NCBI GenBank assembly: GCA_016712105.1
Contig: JADJRU010000051.1
Location: 62,001 to 126,000, forward strand
Direction: 5' to 3'
DNA: 64,000 nt
Source of the DNA: Ahniella sp.
GTDB taxonomy: Bacteria > Pseudomonadota > Gammaproteobacteria > Xanthomonadales > Ahniellaceae
In this document: one piece after another, positions 8,618 through 18,426 of the stretch
Position numbering within the stretch: position 1 is the first letter of the stretch
Layout of the letters: each line of letters begins with the position of its first letter
Position numbers and translations under genes: made by a program
Notes under the pieces: model-generated
Database searches by the model: none
Told to the model about the DNA's origin: nothing
The model's input: only the letters and a program-made list of their open reading frames with translations

Positions 8618-11254
8618 ATGTCAGAGTTCGCCAAAGAAATCATCAAGGTCAATATCGAAGACGAGATGCGGCAGAGCTACCTCGATTACGCCATGAGCGT
8701 GATCGTGGGGCGCGCCCTTCCGGACGTCCGCGACGGCCTGAAGCCGGTCCATCGCCGTGTCCTGTTTGCGATGAACGAGCTGGGCGCGCACAGCAACAAG
8801 CCGTACTACAAGTCGGCGCGTATCGTCGGTGACGTGATCGGCAAATACCATCCGCACGGCGATGCGTCGGTGTACGACACCCTGGTGCGCATGGCGCAGC
8901 CGTTCTCGCTGCGCTACATGCTGGTCGACGGGCAGGGCAACTTCGGTTCGGTCGACGGCGACTCGCCGCGGCGATGCGTTACACCGAGGCGCGCATGTCG
9001 CGCCTCACCCACGAGCTGCTGGCGGACATCGACAAGGAAACCGTCGATTTTCAGCCCAACTACGACGAGAAGGAGCAGGAACCCACGGTCCTGCCGACCC
9101 GCGTTCCGAACCTGCTGGTCAATGGTTCCGCCGGCATCGCGGTCGGCATGGCGACGAACATCCCGCCGCACAATCTCGGCGAAGTGATCGACGCCGCCAT
9201 CGCGGTGATTGACGACCCCGAAATCGGCATCGATGGCCTGATGACGATCATGCCCGGTCCGGACTTTCCGACCGCGGGCATCATCAACGGCAGCTCCGGC
9301 ATCATCGAGGCCTATCGCACCGGCCGCGGCCGTATTCTGATCCGCGCCAAGTGCGAGATCGAAACGGACGACGACAACCGCGATGCGATCATCGTCACCG
9401 AATTGCCTTACCAGGTGAACAAGGCGCGATTGATCGAAAAGATCGCCGAGTTGGTCAAGGAAAAGAAGATCGAAGGCATTGCGCCGGATCTGCGCGACGA
9501 GTCCGACAAGGACGGCATGCGCATCTACATCGAGGTCAAGCGCGGCGAGTCGGCCGAGGTGGTGCTCAACAACCTGTACCAGCAGACGCAGATGGAATCG
9601 GTGTTCGGCATCAACATGGTGGCGCTGGTCGATGGCCAGCCGAGAACCCTGAACCTGAAGGACATGCTGGATGCCTTCATCCGGCACCGTCGCGAAGTGG
9701 TCACGCGGCGAACGGTCTTCGATCTGCGCAAGGCGCGCGAACGTGCGCATGTGCTGGAAGGTCTCACGGTCGCGCTCGCCAACATCGACGAGATGATCGA
9801 GCTGATCAAGACCTCGCCGAATGCCCAGGTGGCCCGCGAGCGTTTGCTGGCCCGTCCCTGGGAACCGGGTTTGGTGCGTGCACTGCTCGGTGAGCGTGGT
9901 GCCCACCAGTCTCGCCCGGAAACCCTGTTCGACCATGAAGGCCTGCACGAACATGGTTACCAGTTGAGCGAAGTCCAGGTGAAGGAAATCCTGGACATGC
10001 GCCTCAACAAGCTGACCGGCCTCGAGCAGGAAAAGCTGACCGACGAATACCGTGTGTTGCTGGAAACCATCCGCGGCCTGATCGAGATTCTCGAAGATCC
10101 GGTACGCCTGCTTGCCGTGATCCGCGAAGAACTGGTCAACGTCAAGGAAGAGTTCGCCGACGATCGCCGCACGCTGATCCAGGTCAACCAGGACGATCTG
10201 CGCAACGAAGACCTGATCGACAAGCAGGATCTCGTGGTCACGGTGTCGCATACCGGTTACGTCAAGGCGCAGCCGGTGACCGACTACCGTTCGCAGCGCC
10301 GTGGTGGGCGTGGTCGTTCCGCGACCGCCATCAAGAACGAGGACTTCATCGAGAACATCCTGGTCGCGCACAGCCACGATACCGTGCTGTGTTTCACCAG
10401 CGCCGGTCGGGTGTTCTGGCTGCGCACGTTCGAGTTCCCGATGGCCGGCCCGAATTCACGCGGACGTCCGATCATCAACTTGCTGCCGGCGTTGGACGAA
10501 GGCGAGAAGGTCAACGCCATGCTGGCAGTCCGCGAATACAGCGACGACCAGTACGTGTTCTTTGCCACCCAGGCCGGTGTCGTCAAGAAAACGCCGCTGT
10601 CGATTTCTCGCGCCGCCGTTCGATCGGCATCCGCGCAGTCGAGCTCGACGAGGGCGATCGCCTGATCGATGTCGCCATCACCGACGGCTCGCGCGATGTG
10701 CTGTTGTTCGCGTCGAACGGCAAGGCCGTGCGCTTTGCCGAAGATGAAGTGCGTGCGGTGGGCCGCAGTGCCCGCGGCGTGCGCGGCATGACTTGGCCAT
10801 AGGCGAACGCGTGGTCAGCATGATTGTTGCGGATATCGGCGACATTCTGGCGGCCACCGAACGCGGTTTCGGCAAGCGCACGGAACTGGGCGAATTCCCG
10901 CGCAAGGGTCGTGGTACGCAGGGTGTCATCGCCATCCAGACTTCCGAGCGCGACGGCAACATGATCGGTGCGGTGCAAGTCGTCGAGACACACGAAGTCA
11001 TGCTCATCTCGAATCAGGGCACGCTCGTTCGCACCCGCGTTTCCGAAATCGCGCAGGTGGGTCGTAATACCCAGGGCGTGACGCTGATCCGGCTGCCGGA
11101 TGACGAATCCCTGGTCAGCCTGGCGCGCCTTGAAGCCTTGCCCGACGAACTCGAAGAGGGAGCCGATCTGGATGGCGCCGTGGCTGTGGTCGTCGAAGTG
11201 ACGGGTGAAACCGATACGGCCGCACCTGCAGGGGATGCGGAGCCACAGGCATGA
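8618..11254 (+). CDS. gyrA: DNA gyrase subunit A, broken by three single-base deletions
   Basis: GyrA is the breakage-reunion subunit of gyrase. The N-terminus [17 protein letters not shown], the [15 protein letters not shown] quinolone-resistance region, and the start of the catalytic-Tyr segment are in frame up to 8964. Frame then moves at about 8965 ([13 protein letters not shown] expected; one G missing), at about 10602 (KTPLSDFSR expected) and at about 10791 (GVRGM then [10 protein letters not shown]). Adding one base at each point gives one 879-residue GyrA with six beta-propeller repeats, including the GyrA-box-like QRRGGRGRS. Such an essential single-copy gene is unlikely to be truly dead, so sequencing error is the simplest reading. 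The stop overlaps the next start as ATGA (11251-11254). Confidence 0.95.
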
Positions 11255-13278
11255 AGCGTCTTTGGCTGTGGGCCCTGCTGGTGATTGCCACCATGCAGGC
11301 GCAGGCGGCAGTCGCTGATGTCACGGATCGCGTCGCCAGTGCCCGTGACGCGGTCATGCCCTATGTAGTCAGCATCATGGTGGTGCGGGAAGACCATGCG
11401 CAGGGCCGGTCGCAGCTCAGGGTTGCCAGTGGTAGCGGCACGATCATCAGCCCGGACGGTTATGTCGCCACGAACGCACACGTGACTGACAACGGGGCAA
11501 GGTTTCCGGGTGGTACTGGCCGACAAGCGCGAGCTTCAGGCTACGCTGGTGGGTGAAGACCCGCTGTCCGATCTGGCTGTGCTGAAGATCAGGGATGTCC
11601 CGGACGCTGGCTTTGCGCACGCCCGGTTCGCCGCCAGTGATCGCTTGCAGTCTGGTGAAATCGTGCTGGCCATGGGTGCCCCGTGGGGTATGGCTCACTC
11701 GCTCACGCAAGGGGTGGTGAACAATCCGGAACGGCTGATGATCTCGCTGTTTCAGGACGAATCGGACTATGAGCAGCAACTCGACAGGAATCAGCCGACC
11801 GCACGTTACTACGCTTGGATCCAGCACGATGCGGCCATTGCGCCGGGCAATTCGGGTGGTCCGCTGGTCGACCTCAACGGCGAAATCGTCGGCATCAATA
11901 CCCGCGGCAATCTGTTCGGCGGTGATATGGCGTTTGCCATTCCGTCTTCCATTGCCAAAGTGATCACGGAACGCCTGATCGCCGACGGCGAAGTGCCGCG
12001 CAGCTACTTCGGTTTTGGCCTGCGCTCCCTGAAGAACTCCGGTTTTGCGCGAGGCGTATTGATCAGCTCCGTGCAGGTTGATTCACCGGCACAACGGGCT
12101 GGCCTGAAACCCGGTGATCGGATTCTGGCGATCGATGGCCACGATCTCAACGTACAACAGCCCGAATCGGTGCCGCCGGTGTTGCGGGATCTCACCGAAC
12201 GTCGAATCGGCAGTGAATTGCGTCTCTTGCTGGCGAGCAACAACGGCGAGCGCGCGGTCACGCTGCGTTCGGTTGTCTATCCGCCGGATCTTGGTGGAAA
12301 CCTGGAGTTGCGGGCGCTCGGACTGACGATGACGGAACTGACGCCGAGTGTGGCGCGCAGTCGCCTGCTCAGTCGCGACCAGGGTCTGCTCGTGACCGGC
12401 GTGGCACCCGGGCGTCGTGCCGCAACGGCGCACCCGCCGTTGGCGGTGGGTGATGTGATCCATCAGATCGGAACACAAACGGTTGCAAAGGCCGAAGACC
12501 TCGAACGCCTGTTCGCCGATGGCGCGTTCGCTGATGGTGAACACGTGCTGCATCTCGAGCGTAACGCCGAAATGATGGTGTCGCTGGTGGATGCACGTCG
12601 CGACGACCGACGTGAATCGACCTTGCGCGATTTGCCGAAGGCCTGGATCGGCATCCAGACGCAGCCGGTGACGGCCACGACCAGCGGAAGATCGGTGGTC
12701 CGGAAACCGGCGGCTACCGCATCACGCGGGTCTATCCGAGGTCCGGCCGCGGACGGCGGCTGCGTGCGGGCGACATCATCCAGAAAATGGCGGGTGAAGT
12801 CGTGCCGGTCACGGGCGACATTGGCGACGAATCGCTGCAACAGCGAATCCGCGATGCCTTGTTGGGCGAACCACTCGCCATTGATCTGGTGCGTGAAGGC
12901 AAGCCAATGAGCCTGTCGGTGTTGCCGAAAGCCACGCCGACGCCACCGGGTAGCCTGCCGGGCGCCCGCATCGACTGGCTTGATCTCGAAGTGCGCGCGC
13001 TCAGTTTCTTTGATCGCGTTGATCGTGAACTGGATGCAGAAGCCCGCGGGGTCGTGGTCGAGCGTGTCGAATCCGGCGGCTTGGGTGGCCTCGCTTTCCT
13101 GTTGGCCGGCGACGTGATTCTCGAGGTGAACGGCACGCCGGTGACCGATCTCAAGCGATTCGAAGCCTTGATCGACCGTGACGCACAAGCGACAAACCGC
13201 AACACGAGTTTCCTGGTGCTGCGTGCCAATCGTACGCGCCTGTTGTTCCTCGATCCAAGCTGGATGGATAAACAATGA
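11251..13278 (+). CDS. periplasmic Deg/HtrA-type serine protease with multiple PDZ domains, broken by two indels
   Basis: An exported protein of about 675 residues after repair. It has a signal peptide ([19 protein letters not shown]), then a trypsin fold with His in TNAHVTD, Asp in DPLSDLAVLK and Ser in APGNSGGPLVD. About three PDZ-like modules follow (GLKPGDRILAIDGHD; a second around PPLAVGDVIHQIG; a third around RRLRAGDIIQKM with another in the C-terminal part). The frame changes at the G run 11494-11497, where one extra G is the simplest cause. It changes again at about 12672, where one missing base restores PVTGHDQRKIGGPETGG. It is longer than DegP/DegQ (about 450 residues). It is translationally coupled to gyrA upstream and to a degenerate protease downstream, both by ATGA overlaps. 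A role in envelope protein quality control is inference. Confidence 0.8.
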
Positions 13279-14051
13279 ATTCGATGCGTGGACTGTTGAT
13301 GCTGTTGCTGATTGCCGCCGGTGCGCCGGTTGCGGCCGAGTACGACAAGGAAGGCAAGGCGATCTTCAAGACGCTGATGGACAATCACGCCAGTGCGTTC
13401 GTGCGCGTGAACTGGGTCATGGCAACGAGTTACATGGGCCAGGAGCAGACACAGGAATCGTCGACGACCGGAGTCATCGTCGATCCGTCGGGGATGGTGC
13501 TGGTGCCGCGAATGGTGGTCGAGCCGACGAATCCGAATGCCGCCAAGTTGACGCCCGAACAACGCGCGACGTTCAAGATGACCGCGCGTGATTTCCAGAT
13601 TCATTTTCCGGGCGAAGACAAACCCCTGGCTGCCGAAGCGTTGACGAGTGATGCCGACCAGGGTGTCGCATGGCTGAAGATCAAGGATCCGGGTGAGCGG
13701 ACATTCCATCATGTGGACACCACTCGATCGGAGCTCGCGTCACCCGGTCAGTCGTATTACGTCATCGAACGGCTTGAAGAGCGTTATGGCGAAAAGCCGA
13801 TCATGTCGTGGGGCATCATCCAGGGTGAGATCGAAGTGCCGCAGAAAGCGCACATCGTCACTGGTGCGTTGGGCCTGGCGTTTTCGGCGAAGGGTCGTGT
13901 CCTCGGTTATGTCAGCCCGAACTTCGAGGGCATGGGCAATGACAGTTTCAGCATGACCGGCGGCTTGCGGATGATGCTGACACCAGCCAAACGCCTGCAC
14001 AGCGCGAACCTGCGCGCCGCCAGCCTGCTCACCGAAACCGTCGCTCCCTGA
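13275..14051 (+). CDS. exported degenerate trypsin-fold protein (pseudoprotease candidate)
   Basis: A 258-residue protein with a signal peptide ending near GAPVAAEYD. The body looks like a Deg-family chymotrypsin fold without its triad. TTGVIVDPSGMVLVPRMVV sits where Deg proteins have the G-x-V-x-N-H-V strand, but the catalytic histidine is missing. DADQGVAWLKIKDPG replaces the D-L-A-V-L strand. No GNSGGP appears; the equivalent region is GALGLAFSAKGRVLGYVSP. Its ATG overlaps the stop of the active Deg-type gene (ATGA at 13275-13278), so the two are probably made together. I infer a non-catalytic partner or scaffold. Homology is judged only from the motif order. Confidence 0.6.
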   Translation: MNSMRGLLMLLLIAAGAPVAAEYDKEGKAIFKTLMDNHASAFVRVNWVMATSYMGQEQTQESSTTGVIVDPSGMVLVPRMVVEPTNPNAAKLTPEQRATFKMTARDFQIHFPGEDKPLAAEALTSDADQGVAWLKIKDPGERTFHHVDTTRSELASPGQSYYVIERLEERYGEKPIMSWGIIQGEIEVPQKAHIVTGALGLAFSAKGRVLGYVSPNFEGMGNDSFSMTGGLRMMLTPAKRLHSANLRAASLLTETVAP

Positions 14052-14065
14052 GTTCGGTAAGCCGT

Positions 14066-15055
14066 ATGCAATCCGGCACCTCTCCGCTGGTTTCGGTGCT
14101 GATCCGAAGCATGGATCGCCCGGTGCTCGAACGAGCACTGGATTGTGCTGCCCTGCAAACCTATCCACACCTCGAATTGATCGTCGTGGGGGCCTGCGGT
14201 GAACGCCATCGCGATTTGCCGGATCAATGGCATGGACGGCCGCTGAGGCTCGTTCGGAGCGTCGTTCCCTTGCCCCGTGCCGAGGCGGCGAATGCCGGTC
14301 TTGATGCCGCGTTTGGCGACTGGATCAACCTGCTCGACGATGACGACGAATGGACCGAGGACCACCTGGAGCACCTGGTGGCGTTTGCGCTGGAAGGTGA
14401 GGCGCGACTGGTTCACTCAACCGCCGAAATCCGCAACGAGCGCAACGAGCATGCCGGATTTGTCGGTCGCTCGGGAACGCACATGCAGTTGTACTACCAG
14501 AATCGCTGGCAGCCGACGGCAACCCTGTTCCATCGAAGCTTGATGGCTGATGGGGCACGGTTCGACCCGGCGTTCGAGATTCTCGAAGACTGGGATTTTG
14601 CCATCCAGTGTGCGCGGCTCACCGCGTTCCGCTGGTTGCCGGAAGTGACCTGCATCTGGCACGCCGGTGCCGGTGAATCCGGTTGTGGCGTCGGCGCCAA
14701 CGAAGACCGTTCCCGGCACGCCGCGTTCGCGCAGCGTGTGCGCGACAAATGGCGGAGCCAGTTCGAGGAATGGATGAAGGATCCGCGGGAATTGATGTTC
14801 CTCGGCCAGCGCCACTTGAAAGAAGGTGATGTCGGCACGGCGCTCGAACTGCTTGAAACCGTGCTCGATGCGTTGCCGAACGACTTGAACGCCCTGAATC
14901 TCTGCGCCATGGCCAATATGCACAATGGCCGTCTGGAGCGCGCCGAAGCCCTGTTGCTCAGCGCTGAGCGGCTGCGTCCCGGGGTGCCGGCAATCCGCGC
15001 GAATCTTGATCTGTTGCGGGCGAAACGGCTGGCGACCAGCGGTAGTGTCCGGTGA
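14066..15055 (+). CDS. family 2 glycosyltransferase with C-terminal TPR-like segment
   Basis: A 329-residue cytoplasmic transferase of GT-A fold. VSVLIRSMDRPVLERAL is the first Rossmann-like strand, INLLDDDDEW (about residue 88) is the DxD nucleotide-sugar/metal site, and ILEDWDFAIQC is the conserved E-D acceptor motif. The last 70 residues (FLGQRHLKEGDVGTALELLE onwards) are two TPR-like helical pairs. Acceptor and sugar cannot be read from sequence. It starts 14 bases after the preceding stop, so it may belong to the gyrA-protease unit. Its 3' end overlaps the converging DUF1287 gene by about 98 bp. Confidence 0.82.
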   Translation: MQSGTSPLVSVLIRSMDRPVLERALDCAALQTYPHLELIVVGACGERHRDLPDQWHGRPLRLVRSVVPLPRAEAANAGLDAAFGDWINLLDDDDEWTEDHLEHLVAFALEGEARLVHSTAEIRNERNEHAGFVGRSGTHMQLYYQNRWQPTATLFHRSLMADGARFDPAFEILEDWDFAIQCARLTAFRWLPEVTCIWHAGAGESGCGVGANEDRSRHAAFAQRVRDKWRSQFEEWMKDPRELMFLGQRHLKEGDVGTALELLETVLDALPNDLNALNLCAMANMHNGRLERAEALLLSAERLRPGVPAIRANLDLLRAKRLATSGSVR

Positions 15056-15623
15056 CCGTGTAACGGAACAGGATGTCTTCGCGCACGGTACCGGCGCCGA
15101 TGTTGTGGATCACCAAGGGGCGCTTGGTCCCCGGCACAAAGCCGGAATCGACCAGCCCGATGTGCGTGATGCCACCGCCCAGGTTCCACGTGACGATGTC
15201 GCCTGTTTGATAGTCGGCGGCGTCCTTCGACACCGTCAATGACGCGCCCTGTCGCTGCAAGAAGCGCATCAGGTTGGGTACGCGCCGATGGTCGATATTG
15301 CGGTCCGGGCCGCGCAGACCCCAATTCTTTGGATATCGCGAAAAATGTTTGCGCATGTCCTCGTGGACGGCGCGCTGCAGATCGAATCCATAGGCATCGC
15401 GGTAGGCCCGGATCACCACATCCGTGCACACGCCGGTGTTGCGTGGGGCATCACCGTTCGGATAGTCGAGACGTCGATAACTCGGATCGTAGGTGAGTGT
15501 CACGCCAATCTGCTTTGCCGCATCACGGACGAGTTGTTCGGGCGTTGTCGCAGACGCTGCGATGCTCGTCATGGCCAGCAGCAAGCTGGTGATCAGGCGG
15601 CAATATCGAGACATCGTGATCAT
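14958..15623 (-). CDS. exported DUF1287 family protein
   Basis: A 221-residue protein with a signal peptide (MITMSRYCRLITSLLLAMTSIAASA) and the DUF1287 body: YDPSYRRLDYPNGD, GVCTDVVIRAYRDAYGFDLQ, HRRVPNLMRFLQRQ, GDIVTWNLGGGITHIGLVDS and VIHNIGAGTVRED. The conserved Cys-Thr-Asp and His-Ile-Gly suggest a papain/NlpC-like hydrolase fold, so a peptidoglycan or amide target is possible, but the family has no settled activity. The ATG at 15621-15623 was chosen at the head of the signal peptide (15614 is an alternative). The homologous part ends near GHYRW. The last 20 or so residues run into the 3' end of the opposing glycosyltransferase, which is unusual and may reflect a lost stop. Confidence 0.8.
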   Translation of the reverse strand: MITMSRYCRLITSLLLAMTSIAASATTPEQLVRDAAKQIGVTLTYDPSYRRLDYPNGDAPRNTGVCTDVVIRAYRDAYGFDLQRAVHEDMRKHFSRYPKNWGLRGPDRNIDHRRVPNLMRFLQRQGASLTVSKDAADYQTGDIVTWNLGGGITHIGLVDSGFVPGTKRPLVIHNIGAGTVREDILFRYTVTGHYRWSPAVSPATDQDSRGLPAPRDAAAQR

Positions 15624-15703
15624 GGCGTTGTCGGCTCGCGTGTTACGGGTTAGATTGCCCCACGCCAAGCAAGTTCCGCAACAATTCCGATCCTTGGGTG
15701 CCC

Positions 15704-16294
15704 ATGAACGATAACGTTTACGCTGCGCCAAGAGCGCAACTGATCAATGCTGCAGATCAGCCGGCCGCACCTGACGCCTTCTACGTCGTCTCATCGCTGA
15801 AGTTCCATCTCCTGTTCTTCTTGACGATGGGCTTCTATTCGGTCTATTGGTTCTATCGGCACTGGAAGGCGTGGAAGAGTCACTCCCGCGAGGATCTCTG
15901 GCCAGTGCCCCGTGCGATCTTCAATATCTTCTTCGTGCATGCCTTGTTCGGATTGTTTGTCCGGGCCGGAATGTCCTGGCAGCCTTGGAAGGGGCTGGTT
16001 TGGGCGACGGTCTATGTGGTTGCGGCAATCGCTTCGAACTTCGTCGATGCATTTCCGATGGTCACTCAAGGTTGGCGCGACCTCGGTTCGTTGGCATTCC
16101 TGATCATCATGGGTATTGCGTTGGCCAATGGTCAACAAGGCGCGAACGAGGCCTGTGGCGACTCGGAGGGAGTGCGGAATGCGCACTTCTCGGTTGCCAA
16201 CATCGTTTGGATGGTCATTGGCAGCATATTCTGGTTGTTCGTCCTGCTCAGTGGCGTACTGCTGTCGACGTCCGTGGACGTTCGTGTCGGCTGA
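15704..16294 (+). CDS. multi-pass membrane protein of unknown function
   Basis: A 196-residue protein beginning MNDNVYAAPRAQL, a polar N-terminus with the NxYAAP-type motif found in several small bacterial membrane families. Four or five hydrophobic segments follow: SLKFHLLFFLTMGFYSVYWF at about 30-50, then NIFFVHALFGLFV, LVWATVYVVAAIA, LAFLIIMGIALA, and a C-terminal VWMVIGSIFWLFVLLSGVLL. The GFYSVYWFYRHWKAWK element resembles DUF4234-type proteins. I cannot assign a function. A GTG two codons upstream (15698) is a weaker start. It stands alone between the divergent DUF1287 gene and phasin. Confidence 0.7.
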   Translation: MNDNVYAAPRAQLINAADQPAAPDAFYVVSSLKFHLLFFLTMGFYSVYWFYRHWKAWKSHSREDLWPVPRAIFNIFFVHALFGLFVRAGMSWQPWKGLVWATVYVVAAIASNFVDAFPMVTQGWRDLGSLAFLIIMGIALANGQQGANEACGDSEGVRNAHFSVANIVWMVIGSIFWLFVLLSGVLLSTSVDVRVG

Positions 16295-16414
16295 CATGAA
16301 CCGCTTTGCGCCAATAGTGTGAATGCTCCACCGTGGAACCGAAGAATGCCCTCATCGCGAACGCGGAACGTGGTCCATCGACCGCGGCGGGTCGCGGCAA
16401 TTGAGGAATTCAAC

Positions 16415-16846
16415 ATGCGTCAGAACGTCAAGATCAAGAAGGCTGCGAAGCCGGTTCAAGGTAGCGATGCCGGCCGCACGTTGTGGCTCGCTTCGCTCGG
16501 TGCAGTGTCGTTGGCCCAGAAGCAGGGCGAGAAGGCCATCGAAGCGCTGGTCGCCGAGGGCACCACGTATCAGAATCGCGCGGTCAAGTTGCGCAAGACT
16601 CTGAACAACGATGCGCGCAAGTTTGCCGCTGGCGTCGAAAAGCGTGTGGCTGGTATGGTCAATCCGATCCGGAACCGTGCGGTGAAGAACGTCAAGGAAG
16701 TCGAGTCCGCCGTGTCCGAGCGAATCGGTTCGGTGCTGGGTCGTTTCGGAGTGCCGTCCAAGGGTGACGTGCAGGAACTGCTGACGCGCGTGTCCGAGCT
16801 GAACCGCGAAATCAAGGCTGGCACCCGCAAGTCGGCGCGCGCCTGA
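16415..16846 (+). CDS. phasin-family / polyhydroxyalkanoate granule-associated protein
   Basis: A 143-residue, Lys/Arg/Ala-rich protein. TLWLASLGAVSLAQKQGEKA matches the helical core of the phasin (PhaF/PhaI-like) family, which coats intracellular polyester granules. A long amphipathic helix follows (LVAEGTTYQNRAVKLRKTL and onward) and then a heptad-like segment DVQELLTRVSELNREIKAG near the C-terminus that could oligomerise. The C-terminal TRKSARA is basic. ATG at 16415 follows a GAGGAA ribosome-binding site at 16403-16408. A rho-independent terminator begins 25 bases after the stop. No phaC is in the window, so a role on PHA granules is inferred from the family alone. Confidence 0.8.
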   Translation: MRQNVKIKKAAKPVQGSDAGRTLWLASLGAVSLAQKQGEKAIEALVAEGTTYQNRAVKLRKTLNNDARKFAAGVEKRVAGMVNPIRNRAVKNVKEVESAVSERIGSVLGRFGVPSKGDVQELLTRVSELNREIKAGTRKSARA

Positions 16847-16870
16847 TCCATCGCACAAGCTGAACGAAAG

Positions 16871-16894
16871 CCGGCCCTCGGGCCGGTTTTTTTT
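16871..16894 (+). terminator. rho-independent terminator after the phasin gene
   Basis: Arms CCGGCCC (16871-16877) and GGGCCGG (16880-16886) are followed by eight T's (16887-16894), 25 bases after the phasin stop. Confidence 0.9.
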
Positions 16895-16905
16895 GCCTTG
16901 CCATT

Positions 16906-16930
16906 GCTTTAGTTTCCGTAATGACAGAAA
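16906..16930 (+). promoter_or_regulatory. palindromic operator-like site, copy 2
   Basis: Matches 7960-7984 at 22 of 25 bases. The core TTTCCGTAATGACAGAAA (16913-16930) has one mismatch in the inverted repeat. It lies between the phasin terminator and the membrane/epimerase gene, 39 bases before that gene's ATG, where an operator or promoter element is expected. Confidence 0.7.
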
Positions 16931-16969
16931 ATACCGGCATGCAACTTCAATTAAATCAAGGAGTTCGCC

Positions 16970-18373
16970 ATGTCTTTGTTCGAGGTATTGCTCACGGTCC
17001 AGATATTCATGGGGGCGCTCGATACCCTTTGGCACCATGAACTGACCGAAAGATTGCCGGCTCGTGCGACACAGCGCCAGGAACTGGTTTGGCATGCCTG
17101 GCGGTCGGCCTTGTACGGCGTCTTGTTTCTGTTTCTCGCCCTGTGTCGACCTCAGGGTTGGTGGCTGCTGCTACCCGCTGCGTTGTTCGCGATTGAGTTG
17201 TTCATCACGCTCGCCGATTTCGTCGAAGAGGACCGAAGCCGTTTGTTGCCTGCGACAGAGCGGGTCCTGCATACGATCCTGGCAATCAACGCCGGTGCCT
17301 TGATGCTTGCTTATGCGCTGGAGCGTCAGGTTGATTGGCAAACGGCCAGCACGATCACTTGGCGTCCAATTGACGCGTTCTCTGTCCTGCTTCTCGCAAG
17401 CGCCGTCGCGGTGTCGATCTCGGCGGCGCGTGATGCCATTGCCTGCCGGAGTCCGACGCCCATGACCCACCCCTTGTTGCCGCAAAGAACCCTGCGGGTC
17501 CTCGTGACCGGTGGCAGCGGATTCATTGGCTCCGAATTGGTTCGGCGCCTGCTGCTCGCCAACCATGAAGTGACCGTGCTGACCCGTGATCCGAGGCGCA
17601 CCAGTCTTTTGTTCGAGGGACGGATCCGGGCGCTCGACCGGATCGATCTGATCGACGGGCAGCGCTTCGACCTCATCGTCAATCTTGCCGGCGCGCCGGT
17701 GGTAGGGGTGCCCTGGACCAAGGGACGACGCAAAATCCTGTGGGCTTCGCGCGTTGGCTTGACACGCGCTTTGGTGGCACAACTCGCGAAGACGCCGCGA
17801 TCTGATCAACGTGTGTTCGTGCAGGCCTCGGCGATGGGTTATTACGGCCAGCGCGCCAACTCCAGTGCCGAACACGATGCGGCCGGAACCGACTTTGCCG
17901 GGCAGTTGTGTGCGGCCTGGGAAGACGCGGCCGATCTGGTTCGGGAGACCGGCTACCGTTTGGTCGTCTTGCGGTTGGGTCTGGTGATGGGCGAGGGCGG
18001 TGGCATTCTGGCCCCGCTTCGATTGTCGGCGAAGTTGGGTGGTGCGACCGTACTCGGCGATGGCCGCCAGGCGTTTCCGTGGATCCACCTCGACGACGTT
18101 CTGGCGGCGATCGAAAAGCTCACTTTGGACCGACGGGCGAGTGGTGCCTACAACCTGTGTGCGCCCGAGGCAGTCGACCAAGCGACGTTCACTCGCGCCT
18201 TGGCAAAATCCTTGCGCCGGCCGGCTTGGCTGCGGACACCGGCGTGGCCGCTGAAGTTGGCGCTCGGTGATATGTCCGACATGCTGTTGCACAGTCCGCC
18301 TGCAACTTGTGGACGCTTGCTTGAGGCCGGGTTCGTGTTTCGGCGGCCCAGACTGGCGATGGCGCTCGCTTGA
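16970..18373 (+). CDS. membrane domain fused to TIGR01777-type NAD(P)-binding epimerase
   Basis: A 467-residue fusion. Residues 1-150 form a membrane domain with about four hydrophobic helices and start MSLFEVLLTVQIFMGALDTLWHHE-like, rich in His and Trp. From about residue 175, RVLVTGGSGFIGSELVRRLL opens an atypical short-chain dehydrogenase of the TIGR01777 (YfcH-like) group. Supporting motifs are NLAGAPV, ASAMGYYG, the active-site-like WEDAAD, RLGLVMGEGGG and FPWIHLDDV. The C-terminus matches the DUF1731 tail (LKLALGDMSDMLL). An AAGGAG-like ribosome-binding site lies at about 16957. It shares a 25-bp operator-like site with the DCC-family gene 9 kb upstream, so both may belong to one regulon. 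The substrate is unknown. Confidence 0.82.
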   Translation: MSLFEVLLTVQIFMGALDTLWHHELTERLPARATQRQELVWHAWRSALYGVLFLFLALCRPQGWWLLLPAALFAIELFITLADFVEEDRSRLLPATERVLHTILAINAGALMLAYALERQVDWQTASTITWRPIDAFSVLLLASAVAVSISAARDAIACRSPTPMTHPLLPQRTLRVLVTGGSGFIGSELVRRLLLANHEVTVLTRDPRRTSLLFEGRIRALDRIDLIDGQRFDLIVNLAGAPVVGVPWTKGRRKILWASRVGLTRALVAQLAKTPRSDQRVFVQASAMGYYGQRANSSAEHDAAGTDFAGQLCAAWEDAADLVRETGYRLVVLRLGLVMGEGGGILAPLRLSAKLGGATVLGDGRQAFPWIHLDDVLAAIEKLTLDRRASGAYNLCAPEAVDQATFTRALAKSLRRPAWLRTPAWPLKLALGDMSDMLLHSPPATCGRLLEAGFVFRRPRLAMALA

Positions 18374-18426
18374 ACCAGAACAGTACTGCCTGACCCGATC
18401 TCAAAAACTTGCGGACCAAAAACGCA

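Noticed and set aside
8618..11254. Programmed ribosomal frameshifting in gyrA
   Set aside because: Three separate shifts in the same direction, no visible slippery site, and no known precedent for gyrA; sequence error fits better.
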